Shown here: positions 1 through 6,281 of the stretch, one piece after another | How the letters are laid out: each line of letters opens with the position of its first letter | Numbering within the stretch: the stretch's first letter is position 1 | NCBI GenBank assembly: GCA_019347795.1 | Contig: JAHWKS010000363.1 | Location: forward strand, 1-6,291 | Origin: Planctomycetota bacterium | GTDB lineage: Bacteria; Planctomycetota; Planctomycetia; Pirellulales; Pirellulaceae | Length of the DNA stretch: 6,291 nt | Reading direction: 5' to 3' | The notes under the pieces: generated by a model | What the model was told of the DNA's origin: nothing | What the model saw: only the letters and a program-made list of their open reading frames with translations | Databases searched by the model: none | Position numbers and translations under genes: made by a program

Positions 1-1
1 G

Positions 2-904
2 GTGTTCGTTCCTGTCGGGGCGGCCGGCGGCGCCATTCAGCTTGATCTGTGGGGACGCGAGGGCGAAGTTACGTTCACCGAGGCCTCCTCGCTGATGGCG
101 GTGCAGGTCCGCCGCTACCGCTCCCCCGGCATCGATCCCGAGGCCGGGCTGGCCCATCGGATGGTGGAGATTTACGCCGTCCGCGGCGGCCTCGTCTGGC
201 GAGAGCCGGAACATCCCGAGCAGCCGATCAACGCGGGCGAAACTTTCGCCTTTCTGGACGACGCCCGCGGCGGGGTGAGCCCCAGCGACGCACCGCCGCA
301 GTGGGTGTCCGGCAAGGATGTCGAGCGGGCGGACGAGATCGCCGCCCAAGAGATGGAGGAGCTGCTTGTCACCGAGCGTCTCTTGGGCCTGTCGCTCTTG
401 GAGCTGGCCGAACATCGCAAGAGCGAGATTCGGGCATTGGCCGTCCGCTGCCTGATGTACCTGAACCTCTTTGAGCCCTTTGTGGACGCCCTGCGGGACG
501 ACTTGCAGAAGTCGTATCGCGACGATCACTTCATCGAGATTCAGCGAGCCCTGGCTCGGAGTCCGGAGACGGCGGCCGAAATCCGCATCGCTTTGGAGAA
601 AGTGCGCGGCAAGGCGGCGGGGGACCAGCTTTACCGGCTCTTATGGAGCTACAGCCCGGACGACTTGGAGAAAGGCGCCGCCCAGCAGCTCGTCCAGTAC
701 CTGGAGCACGAAGACCTCGACTTCCGCGTGCTGGCGATCGAGAACCTGCGGCGGATCACCGGCACCACGCTCCTCTACTTCCCGGAAGTCGCCGAGGTTC
801 GCCGCCGCACCCCCGTGCAACGCTGGCGCGACAAGCTTCAATCCGGCGAGATCAAATACAGCGAGAACGTCCTCATGCTGCCGCCCCGCCTCGCGGAAGA
901 ATGA
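2..904 (+). CDS. Hypothetical protein, FecR-like N-terminus and HEAT-like C-terminus, probably 5'-partial
   Basis: The frame is open from the window edge; the GTG at base 2 is only the first possible start, with one base before it, so the gene probably begins upstream. The visible 300 residues fall in two parts. Residues 1-86 are beta-rich, with alternating hydrophobic strands and a closing INAGETFAF segment (76-84) resembling the end of FecR-type domains. From about residue 108 the chain is helical: 112-166, 175-201, 205-216 and 222-254 look like paired amphipathic helices, and the last pair (EDLDFRVLAIENLRRITG, 237-254) followed by a PVQRWRDKL segment (271-279) resembles HEAT-repeat ends common in planctomycete proteins. 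No enzymatic motif is visible. A role in protein binding or in the cell envelope is inference only. The stop is TGA at 902-904, 8 bases from the stop of the convergent peptidase gene. Codon use matches the neighbours. Confidence 0.8.
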   Translation: MFVPVGAAGGAIQLDLWGREGEVTFTEASSLMAVQVRRYRSPGIDPEAGLAHRMVEIYAVRGGLVWREPEHPEQPINAGETFAFLDDARGGVSPSDAPPQWVSGKDVERADEIAAQEMEELLVTERLLGLSLLELAEHRKSEIRALAVRCLMYLNLFEPFVDALRDDLQKSYRDDHFIEIQRALARSPETAAEIRIALEKVRGKAAGDQLYRLLWSYSPDDLEKGAAQQLVQYLEHEDLDFRVLAIENLRRITGTTLLYFPEVAEVRRRTPVQRWRDKLQSGEIKYSENVLMLPPRLAEE

Positions 905-912
905 GCCGCCGC

Positions 913-2136
913 CTACCGCGGCGACTCGCGGAAGTAGCGTTCGACGGCCATCGCTAACTGGCGGCCCACCGTCTTGTAGCCGGCGGGCGTGCTGTGGGGG
1001 GTGTTCCATGGCGTTTCCAGCGTGACGGCGACCACGTGGTCGCGGGTGTTTTTCGTAACCCAGTTCTTGCTGATCCTTCGCCAGGCGTCGTCGTAGCGGG
1101 CGCCGGACTCGTAGGTTTTTCCCTCGAAGACGAGCGGCCCGGTCATCTCCAGCTTGCACGTGGAGAGGAAATGTTCGATGTTCGCCCGCCGCTTGTGCGA
1201 GATCAAATCGGTCGGGGCGAGGAAGAAGAATGGCTGCTGGGCGTTGGGCGCCGGGTTGTGAAGGTCGATGAAAAGGTCGAATCGGCCGGCCATGTCCTCG
1301 CGGCGAATGTGCTCGATCGCGGCCGCCACGGCGGGCCAGTGCGGCTCATTGCTCCAGTCGCGATTGTGGTCGTGCGGCTTCTGCTCCTTGCCGCCCGCGC
1401 CGACCGCGACGTTGTCGATGTCCATCACCGGGGCGACGTAAATCTTGGCCCGCTTGCGGAACACCGCGGCGCGCGGATCGTCGGAGGTGAGCCACTCCAC
1501 CGCGCCCTGGCAGACCCAACTCGAGCCCGACTCCCAGGCGTGCTGCCGAGCCTGAATCCACACGCCGAACTTCGCCTCTTCGCCTCCCGGCTCATCGATC
1601 ACCACCGCCGGCGTAGAGCGGCCCTCGCGCGTGCGGCACAACTCGAACGCCGCGGCGCAGGGTAAATCTTTCCCGGCATAATCGACCAAACGCCGCGCAT
1701 CGTTCGGCGTGAAGGGCGGGCCCCAGGCGAACCACGCCTCGGGGCCATCGACGCGTTGCCGGTAGACTATCGCTTCGTCGATTTTCTCGCCGGGCGAAGT
1801 CTGCGTCCAAGCGTGATTGTCGAGGCTGAATGCCGCCTGCGCGGGAGTGGACCAGGGCGGATTGCCCACCTCAAGAGTGATCGTCTCGCCGGGGCGGATG
1901 CCGGAGAGGCGGAAATACCACCACACAACCCAGCCTCGGTTTTCCGGCGCCGGAGGGCGAATCTGCACGCGCCGCTGCTCTTGATCGATCGCCACGACGT
2001 CGGCCGCGCCGCTGGGAAAGTCGGCGTCAACGTGAAGCGTGAAGTCGGCATCGCCCGCGCCTTGCTCCTGGGCTGCGGCCGGCAGCGCAAACACACACAT
2101 CGTCAGGATCACAGCGTAACGGCGCCCTCGCAGCAT
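913..2136 (-). CDS. Secreted M14 zinc carboxypeptidase-like protein (CCP/AGBL type)
   Basis: A 407-residue protein with a signal peptide: RGRR at residues 3-6, a hydrophobic core at 8-19 and a likely cut after the Ala run at 20-22. A beta-sandwich N-domain follows, with the WVVWWYFRLSG signature (69-79) typical of the domain before the catalytic part in cytosolic carboxypeptidases. Catalytic elements appear in M14 order: zinc ligands H199 and E202 in RQHAWESGSS, substrate-carboxylate residues N258-R259 in DHNRDW (matching the family DLNRxW), third zinc ligand H293 in FIDLHNP, and probable catalytic acid/base E374 in VAVTLETPW. The expected activity is removal of C-terminal amino acids from peptides; the substrate is unknown. 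Eukaryotic relatives remove glutamates from tubulin tails inside the cell, whereas this one is probably periplasmic or exported. The first ligand motif reads HAWE where many CCPs have HPGE. The ATG start is supported by GGGAG (2144-2148) 7 bases upstream. It is divergent from ribF and appears monocistronic. Confidence 0.88.
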   Translation of the reverse strand: MLRGRRYAVILTMCVFALPAAAQEQGAGDADFTLHVDADFPSGAADVVAIDQEQRRVQIRPPAPENRGWVVWWYFRLSGIRPGETITLEVGNPPWSTPAQAAFSLDNHAWTQTSPGEKIDEAIVYRQRVDGPEAWFAWGPPFTPNDARRLVDYAGKDLPCAAAFELCRTREGRSTPAVVIDEPGGEEAKFGVWIQARQHAWESGSSWVCQGAVEWLTSDDPRAAVFRKRAKIYVAPVMDIDNVAVGAGGKEQKPHDHNRDWSNEPHWPAVAAAIEHIRREDMAGRFDLFIDLHNPAPNAQQPFFFLAPTDLISHKRRANIEHFLSTCKLEMTGPLVFEGKTYESGARYDDAWRRISKNWVTKNTRDHVVAVTLETPWNTPHSTPAGYKTVGRQLAMAVERYFRESPR

Positions 2137-2143
2137 TTGGCGA

Positions 2144-2192
2144 CTCCCAATTCATCGCGATGAGAGGAATGAAAAGCTCGCCCTCGATTGTA
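2144..2192 (-). promoter_or_regulatory. Possible -10 element and ribosome binding site of the carboxypeptidase gene
   Basis: On the minus strand, TACAAT (2192 to 2187) matches the sigma70 -10 consensus at 5 of 6 bases. It would start transcription near 2180, giving a leader of about 43 bases. GGGAG (2148 to 2144) then lies 7 bases before the ATG at 2136 and is a good Shine-Dalgarno sequence. No convincing -35 hexamer is found at 16-18 bases' spacing (the bases there are GCGCGC-like), so the ribosome binding site is more secure than the promoter. Confidence 0.35.
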
Positions 2193-2224
2193 CACAAACG
2201 GCAGGCGCCGCGCGCTTGATCCCA

Positions 2225-2253
2225 TTGCTCGATTTTCTGCGGCGCACGATAAT
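2225..2253 (+). promoter_or_regulatory. Possible sigma70-type promoter of ribF
   Basis: TTGCTC (2225-2230) and GATAAT (2248-2253) are separated by exactly 17 bases. The -10 element matches TATAAT at 5 of 6 bases and the -35 matches at its key TTG. Transcription would begin near 2260, leaving a leader of about 48 bases before the TTG start at 2308. A 5-base inverted repeat, CGATT (2230-2234) and AATCG (2251-2255), overlaps both hexamers and could be an operator, but such a short repeat may be chance. No FMN riboswitch is visible; the leader would be far too short for one. Confidence 0.35.
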
Positions 2254-2307
2254 CGAGGATCGTTGCTCCACGTTCGGCATTCCGGCTCCCTTCGATCTGC
2301 TCCCGCT

Positions 2308-3240
2308 TTGAAACTCCTTCGCAGCCTGGATGAGTTCACCGCCGATCTCCGCGGCGGGGCGGTGTCGATCGGGAACTTCGACGGCGTGCATCGGGGCCAT
2401 GCCCGAATCGTGGAGCGGCTGCGGCGCCAGGCGCGCGAGTCGCGCGGGCCGGCGGTGGTCTTCACCTTCGATCCCCATCCGGTGCGGCTCTTGCGTCCCG
2501 AAGCGTGTCCCCCGCCCCTGACCTGGACCGACCGCAAGGCGCAGCTACTGGCGGAGCTGGGCGTCGATGCGATGCTCGCCTATCCCACGGATGAGGCGCT
2601 GTTGTCGCTCACGGCCGAGGAGTTCTTCGGCCGCATCGTCCGCGACGCCCTCGACGCCCGGGCGATGGTTGAGGGCCCCAACTTTTACTTCGGCCGGGAC
2701 CGCACGGGCAACGTCGGCCTGTTGCGCGAGATGTGCGAGCGGGCGGGGATGCCGCTGGAGATAGTTGAGCCGCTGCAGATGGGCGGCCAGTACGTCTCGA
2801 GCAGCCGGGTGCGCGCCGCCATCGCCGAAGGCCGCGTGAAGGAAGCGGCGGCCATGCTCACGCAGCCGTACCGTATCCGCGGGATGGTCACGCACGGCGC
2901 CGGCCGGGGGGCGCGGCTCGGCTTCCCCACCGCCAACATCGACGCCATCGATACGCTGCTTCCCGCTCCCGGCGTCTACGCGGGACGGGCGATCGTCGGC
3001 GAAGTAGCGCAGCCGGCGGCGATTAACATCGGCCCCAATCCCACCTTCGATGAGAAAGTGCTGAAGGTCGAGGCCCACCTGCTCGACTTCCACGGCCCGC
3101 TATACGGCGAGCCGATCGAAGTTGACTTTCTCGCCCGCCTCCGCGACATCCAGAAGTTCGCCTCGGTCGAGCAGTTGAGAGCGCAGCTCGACCGCGACGT
3201 GGCGAAAACGCGGGAGATCGCCGGCTCGCAGGGAGCATAG
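2308..3240 (+). CDS. ribF: Bifunctional riboflavin kinase / FMN adenylyltransferase
   Basis: A complete 310-residue protein that converts riboflavin to FMN and then FMN to FAD in the cytoplasm, each step using ATP. The FAD synthetase half is N-terminal: the nucleotidyltransferase motif GNFDGVHRGH (22-31), TFDPHP (53-58), the VEGPNFYFGRDRTGN loop (121-135) and SSSRVR (164-169). The riboflavin kinase half is C-terminal: GAGRGARLGFPTAN (197-210), GVYAG (222-226), NIGPNPTF (240-247), the probable catalytic glutamate E255 in KVEAHLLDF, and FLARLRDIQKF (274-284). All signature residues are present and the length fits the family's usual 300-330. The frame is open further upstream, to another TTG at 2188, but the TTG at 2308 begins the family-like KLLRSLDEF and lies downstream of the likely promoter. 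No clear Shine-Dalgarno sequence precedes it, which is common in planctomycetes. It stands alone, divergent from the peptidase and convergent with the M56 gene. Confidence 0.95.
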   Translation: MKLLRSLDEFTADLRGGAVSIGNFDGVHRGHARIVERLRRQARESRGPAVVFTFDPHPVRLLRPEACPPPLTWTDRKAQLLAELGVDAMLAYPTDEALLSLTAEEFFGRIVRDALDARAMVEGPNFYFGRDRTGNVGLLREMCERAGMPLEIVEPLQMGGQYVSSSRVRAAIAEGRVKEAAAMLTQPYRIRGMVTHGAGRGARLGFPTANIDAIDTLLPAPGVYAGRAIVGEVAQPAAINIGPNPTFDEKVLKVEAHLLDFHGPLYGEPIEVDFLARLRDIQKFASVEQLRAQLDRDVAKTREIAGSQGA

Positions 3241-3252
3241 AGCTCACGGAGG

Positions 3253-3277
3253 GCGAAGCGACCTTCGAATTCTTCGC
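3253..3277. terminator. Weak stem-loop between convergent genes, possible terminator
   Basis: GCGAAG (3253-3258) and CTTCGC (3272-3277) can pair as a 6-base stem with a 13-base loop. Alternatively, CGAAG (3254-3258) pairs with CTTCG (3263-3267) around a tetraloop. It lies 12 bases after the ribF stop, between two converging genes, where a terminator is expected. No T-run follows on either strand, so a standard intrinsic terminator is not shown. Confidence 0.25.
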
Positions 3278-3317
3278 GTCCCATGTTCTGGACGTGGTCG
3301 GACCAGGAGCCCATTCA

Positions 3318-3334
3318 GCCGCTAGCGCAGCGGC
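3318..3334 (-). terminator. Stem-loop over the stop codon of the M56-secretin gene
   Basis: GCCGCT (3318-3323) and AGCGGC (3329-3334) form a perfect 6-base GC-rich stem around a 5-base loop that overlaps the TAG stop at 3324-3322. In the minus-strand transcript it would fold at the very end of the coding sequence. There is no U-tract after it, so it may act as a 3' end stabiliser or a weak terminator, or be chance in GC-rich DNA. Confidence 0.22.
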
Positions 3335-5874
3335 AGTGTGGGAACATCGACTTTGTCGATTCCCAGTTTATCCTCTTCCTCCTCGGCGATGAGGATGCGC
3401 GGGGTGACGAGGATGAGGAGGCGCGTGGCTTCTCGGCCGTCGGCGCCGGAGTTGAGGGCGCCGCCGTCGATCAGGAGCGCACTGCCGGCGGAGACGTTGG
3501 CGGTGACGCTCGCGGGCGGCGGCGCGGGCGCTGCCGACTCGGCGGCGGCCGCTTGCATGGCGGTCACCAGCGGTGCGGCGGAGAGCCGCACGCGGCGGCG
3601 GTCGTTCGACACCACGCCTTGGAGTCCCAGCGAGATCGCCTCGCGGCGCGGCGCCGGCCGCGGCTTGCCGAGCGCCTTGGCCAGCGGACTCCGCGGATCG
3701 TCGCTGGCAAATGCGTGGTCGAACTGAATGAACGCCCGCTGCCCGTTGAAGAGCGTGACCTTGGGGGCGGCAACGATCATGTTGGCTCGCGCGTGCTGCT
3801 GCGCAGCCTCCAACATGACTCTCACTTCCCGGTCCTTCAAGACGAGGCGTCGCTCGCGGGTGAGGGCGGCCAGTTGGATCGGCTTTTGCTCGACCGGCGC
3901 CACGCCAACTCCGGTCGGCGCCGCGCCGTCGTCTTCGTCCGCAGCAACGGGAATCGCGTTGACCGAGAACTCGACGCCCAGCGGGAGCCACTTCTCCGGG
4001 ATCTCAAGGAACCGCGTCTCCAACACGATCTGCACGTCCTGCAGCCGCCGCATCTGCTCGAGAAGCTCGGCGATTTGCCGGTGGACTTTTTCGGTTTGGA
4101 TGATCACCAACGATAGATTTCCCGCGTGTTGGTGAATCGCGCCCTTGCCGCCGGATTCTTCCCAGCTATTCGGCTCGATGGTCGAGGTGATCGCTTTGAT
4201 GAGTGAATCGAAGTCAAGGTTCGAAGAGTCGGTCGGCGCTTGCGAGGCGAACGAACGATTATGGCTCCAGAGCGTCCAGGCCGTCAGGTCCGCAGGCGCC
4301 TCGTTCAGGCCGATCAGGGCGCCCGGAATCGGGACGACGAGGTCCGCGACACTGTAGACCTTGGGGATTGTCACAGAGCCGCGCGGCTTCTGCTCTTTGA
4401 GCCGCTCCCGGCGAGTCTGCGAGAGCTGCTCCCATCGCCGGACATCGCCGAATTGAGAAGGAGCAGCGTCCTCTGTCGCGGCAGATTCGTCGTTTCCTAC
4501 GTGTTGCTGCTGAAACGACGGGAGATGTCGGGCCCTCCAGAACATCGTCGCAGCGAGATCGCTGTCGGGCGCCAGCTTACGAGCCCGATCGGCGACGACT
4601 TCCGCCTCGAGCCAGCGGCCCTCGTCCATGCACTTGTTGAAATCTTCGACCAGCTCCGCGAGTCGCTCCTGAGTCGCTCGCTTCTCGGCAGCTTGGGTAT
4701 CGTGATTTTCATCATCTTTTCCACCCAAGGAAATGTCCTCCCGCTCCAGCAGCTTTTCCACGAGCTTCTCCAGTCGCTCCAAGCGCTGCCCAAAGCTCAA
4801 CTGGGCCTCGTCCTCCTCGCCCCACGCGGCGTAGGCGGAGAAGGGAATGACGGCGGCCACGACGATCAGCAGCGCCGCGCGGGCGGGCCAGGACACGCGG
4901 CGGCGGCTTCCTTGCAGGATCATCTCGAATCTCCTTTTCAAGAGGTTGACGCGGCCGAACCCGCTCGCCAGCATCGGCGTGGCGGTCCGGCCTGCGGACA
5001 GAAATTGCACGGTTTCCAAAAGCGCCTCGGCGTAGGCGTTGGCGTGCCCGGGGAGCGTGCGGAGGACGAGCTGATCGCAGCATTCCTCCTCCGCCTGCTG
5101 CACCCGGACCCGCGCCCACCAGGCGACGGGGTTCCACCAGTGCAGCACCACCGCCGCCGCCTCGAACCACCGCATCCACGGATCGCGGCGCCGCAGGTGG
5201 GCCAGCTCGTGCGTGAGCAGGGCCGTCAGTTGTGCTTCGTCCAGTCGCTCCAGAAGGTCGGCCGGAAGCAGCACCCGCGCTCGGCGGCCGATCGCCCAGA
5301 CCAGCGGCGTGACGCGACCCTCGACGATCCGCACCTCCGGCGGCCGGCGAAGGTTCAGAAGCTGCGCGCAATGGTCGGACAGTTGCTGAAGCGCGGCGTC
5401 GGCGGGCCTGGTTCGCAGCACGAGTCGGTGAAAGCGAATCACTCGCACTGCGATAACGGCGGACAGGATGAACGCTCCGCCGATCCAGACGAAGAATGCG
5501 ATCGGCTCGACGATCTCCAGCCAGCGGCTCTCGGCTGCGGAGAAGGCCGGATGCGCGGATATTTCGGTACCCTGCGACAACGCCGACGGCTCGATCTGGT
5601 TCGCCCTCGTCGCTTGCGCGTCGCGATAGGCGCCGGCGAGCGACTGCGTGGTCACCGTCACTTCACTCAGATGGAGAGTGTCGCTCCCCGCGCTATCGGC
5701 GTGCAGCGGAATGGCCACCAGCGGCGGCGCCGCCAGCCGCACGAGGACCAGCGTCCACAAGAGCCACGCCGCCTGCGGCCGGCGCCACACGCAAGTGATC
5801 GCGAGAACGCCCAAAGCCAGCGCCGCCGCGGTGAGGGCGTTCCCTAAGCCGATTTGCAGCACGTCGCGCATCAT
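3322..5874 (-). CDS. BlaR1-type M56 membrane metallopeptidase fused to a secretin-like domain
   Basis: An 850-residue protein. Likely membrane segments are at about 5-28, 34-56, 123-146 and 332-350, matching BlaR1/MecR1 topology. The cytosolic loop 147-331 carries the M56 zinc site: HELAH (H222, E223, H226) in LLTHELAHLRRRDPW, plus the acidic run E262-E264 before CCDQ, placed as the third ligand expected about 37 residues on. After the last membrane segment, where BlaR1 has a penicillin-binding sensor, come a coiled coil (about 358-380), a TPR-like helix pair (404-448) and a secretin-like module. Its N-domain-like part covers 505-640 (DLVVPIPG; DFDSLIKAITSTIEP; IAELLEQMRRLQDVQI). Its C-terminal part covers 684-830 (IVAAPKVTLFNGQRA; LLIDGG; LLILVTPRILI). 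This 500-residue part should face the periplasm. It is translationally coupled to the repressor gene by ATGA. AAGGA (5887 to 5883) lies 8 bases before the first ATG, favouring 5874 over the adjacent ATG at 5871. The same frame stays open to about 6225, but that stretch is antisense-like noise inside the repressor gene's region. The physiological signal is unknown. Confidence 0.9.
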   Translation of the reverse strand: MMRDVLQIGLGNALTAAALALGVLAITCVWRRPQAAWLLWTLVLVRLAAPPLVAIPLHADSAGSDTLHLSEVTVTTQSLAGAYRDAQATRANQIEPSALSQGTEISAHPAFSAAESRWLEIVEPIAFFVWIGGAFILSAVIAVRVIRFHRLVLRTRPADAALQQLSDHCAQLLNLRRPPEVRIVEGRVTPLVWAIGRRARVLLPADLLERLDEAQLTALLTHELAHLRRRDPWMRWFEAAAVVLHWWNPVAWWARVRVQQAEEECCDQLVLRTLPGHANAYAEALLETVQFLSAGRTATPMLASGFGRVNLLKRRFEMILQGSRRRVSWPARAALLIVVAAVIPFSAYAAWGEEDEAQLSFGQRLERLEKLVEKLLEREDISLGGKDDENHDTQAAEKRATQERLAELVEDFNKCMDEGRWLEAEVVADRARKLAPDSDLAATMFWRARHLPSFQQQHVGNDESAATEDAAPSQFGDVRRWEQLSQTRRERLKEQKPRGSVTIPKVYSVADLVVPIPGALIGLNEAPADLTAWTLWSHNRSFASQAPTDSSNLDFDSLIKAITSTIEPNSWEESGGKGAIHQHAGNLSLVIIQTEKVHRQIAELLEQMRRLQDVQIVLETRFLEIPEKWLPLGVEFSVNAIPVAADEDDGAAPTGVGVAPVEQKPIQLAALTRERRLVLKDREVRVMLEAAQQHARANMIVAAPKVTLFNGQRAFIQFDHAFASDDPRSPLAKALGKPRPAPRREAISLGLQGVVSNDRRRVRLSAAPLVTAMQAAAAESAAPAPPPASVTANVSAGSALLIDGGALNSGADGREATRLLILVTPRILIAEEEEDKLGIDKVDVPTLPLR

Positions 5875-5887
5875 GAGGAACGTCCTT
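5871..5887 (-). promoter_or_regulatory. Ribosome binding site and ATGA stop-start overlap coupling repressor and M56 genes
   Basis: The repressor's TGA (5873-5871) and the M56 protein's ATG (5874-5872) share the sequence ATGA, a classical coupling arrangement. AAGGA at 5887-5883, inside the last codons of the repressor gene, has ideal 8-base spacing to that ATG. Together they indicate one transcript and co-ordinated translation of the repressor and its presumed protease partner. Confidence 0.75.
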
Positions 5888-6281
5888 GTTTGGGCTTCGC
5901 GGGGCGGGCATAGCCGTCGAGCAGGCGCCGAAGCTCGTCGATCTCGGTCTCGCTGAAGCGGCGGTTCTCCACCAGGTGCACGATGAGCGGCGCCAGCGAA
6001 CCGTCGGAGAGCTTTTCCGCGGTCGCCTCCAGCTCCCGGCCGGCGAAGGCGGTGCGAGAGACCTCGGCGGAAAATTGATGGACGTGTCCGCTGCGGTCGC
6101 GAGCCACCAGCCGCTTCCGCTCCAGCCGCTTGAGCAGCGAGTGGACGGCGCCGATCTCCGACTCGCCGCACTGCGGGTACATCGCTTCGCCGATGCCGCG
6201 AGCAGTGGCCGGGCCAGCGTCCCAAAGAATCTTGAGAACGGCCAGCTCCGCCTCTGGGAGCTGGCGCCGGGAGAGTGTCAT
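5871..6281 (-). CDS. BlaI/MecI/CopY-family transcriptional repressor
   Basis: A 136-residue protein of typical BlaI length. The N-terminal winged helix covers about 6-75: LPEAELAVLKILWDAGPATARGI (8-30, quoted in parts: AELAVLKILW 11-20, PATARGI 24-30), a recognition helix at about 41-57 (SEIGAVHSLLKRLERK) and a wing with RDRSGHVHQFS (61-71). The C-terminal dimerisation helices cover about 77-125 (GSLAPLIVHLVEN; ETEIDELRRLLDGY), ending in a basic tail (PAKPKQGRSS). The family binds operator DNA as a dimer and represses its own operon until the BlaR1-type partner is activated. Aligned with Staphylococcus aureus BlaI, the N101-F102 cleavage pair corresponds to H102-L103 here, so the exact cleavage site is not conserved. 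The ATG at 6281 is the first start in frame with a full-length N-terminus. Only 10 bases lie upstream, so the operator and promoter are outside the window. Confidence 0.93.
   Translation of the reverse strand: MTLSRRQLPEAELAVLKILWDAGPATARGIGEAMYPQCGESEIGAVHSLLKRLERKRLVARDRSGHVHQFSAEVSRTAFAGRELEATAEKLSDGSLAPLIVHLVENRRFSETEIDELRRLLDGYARPAKPKQGRSS

Noticed and set aside
994..1665. A 223-codon plus-strand open frame antisense to the carboxypeptidase gene
   Set aside because: Arg/Val/Gly-rich shadow without domain similarity; the minus-strand frame has all catalytic motifs of the M14 family.
2188..2197. TTGTACACAA with its TGTACA palindrome as a BlaI-type operator
   Set aside because: It is far from the repressor operon, lies between unrelated genes and overlaps a likely -10 element. 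A 6-base palindrome is too short to support an operator call.
3241..3321. A small gene between ribF and the M56-secretin gene
   Set aside because: The 81-base spacer has no start with a ribosome binding site leading a plausible peptide; only weak stem-loops are visible.
4195..4206. SLIK (residues 557-560 of the M56 protein) as a beta-lactam acylation SxxK motif
   Set aside because: It lies within the secretin N-domain-like segment, and no matching SxN or KTG motif follows, so a penicillin-binding fold is not supported.
4240..5847. A 535-codon plus-strand open frame antisense to the M56-secretin gene
   Set aside because: Its translation is low-complexity Arg/Gly/Pro/His-rich with no recognisable domain, and the opposite strand carries a convincing conserved protein. 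Long antisense frames are expected in GC-rich DNA.
5875..6225. N-terminal extension of the M56-secretin frame through the repressor gene
   Set aside because: The extension is Arg/Ala-rich noise overlapping nearly the whole repressor gene in another frame, and there is a well-placed ribosome binding site at the ATGA overlap.
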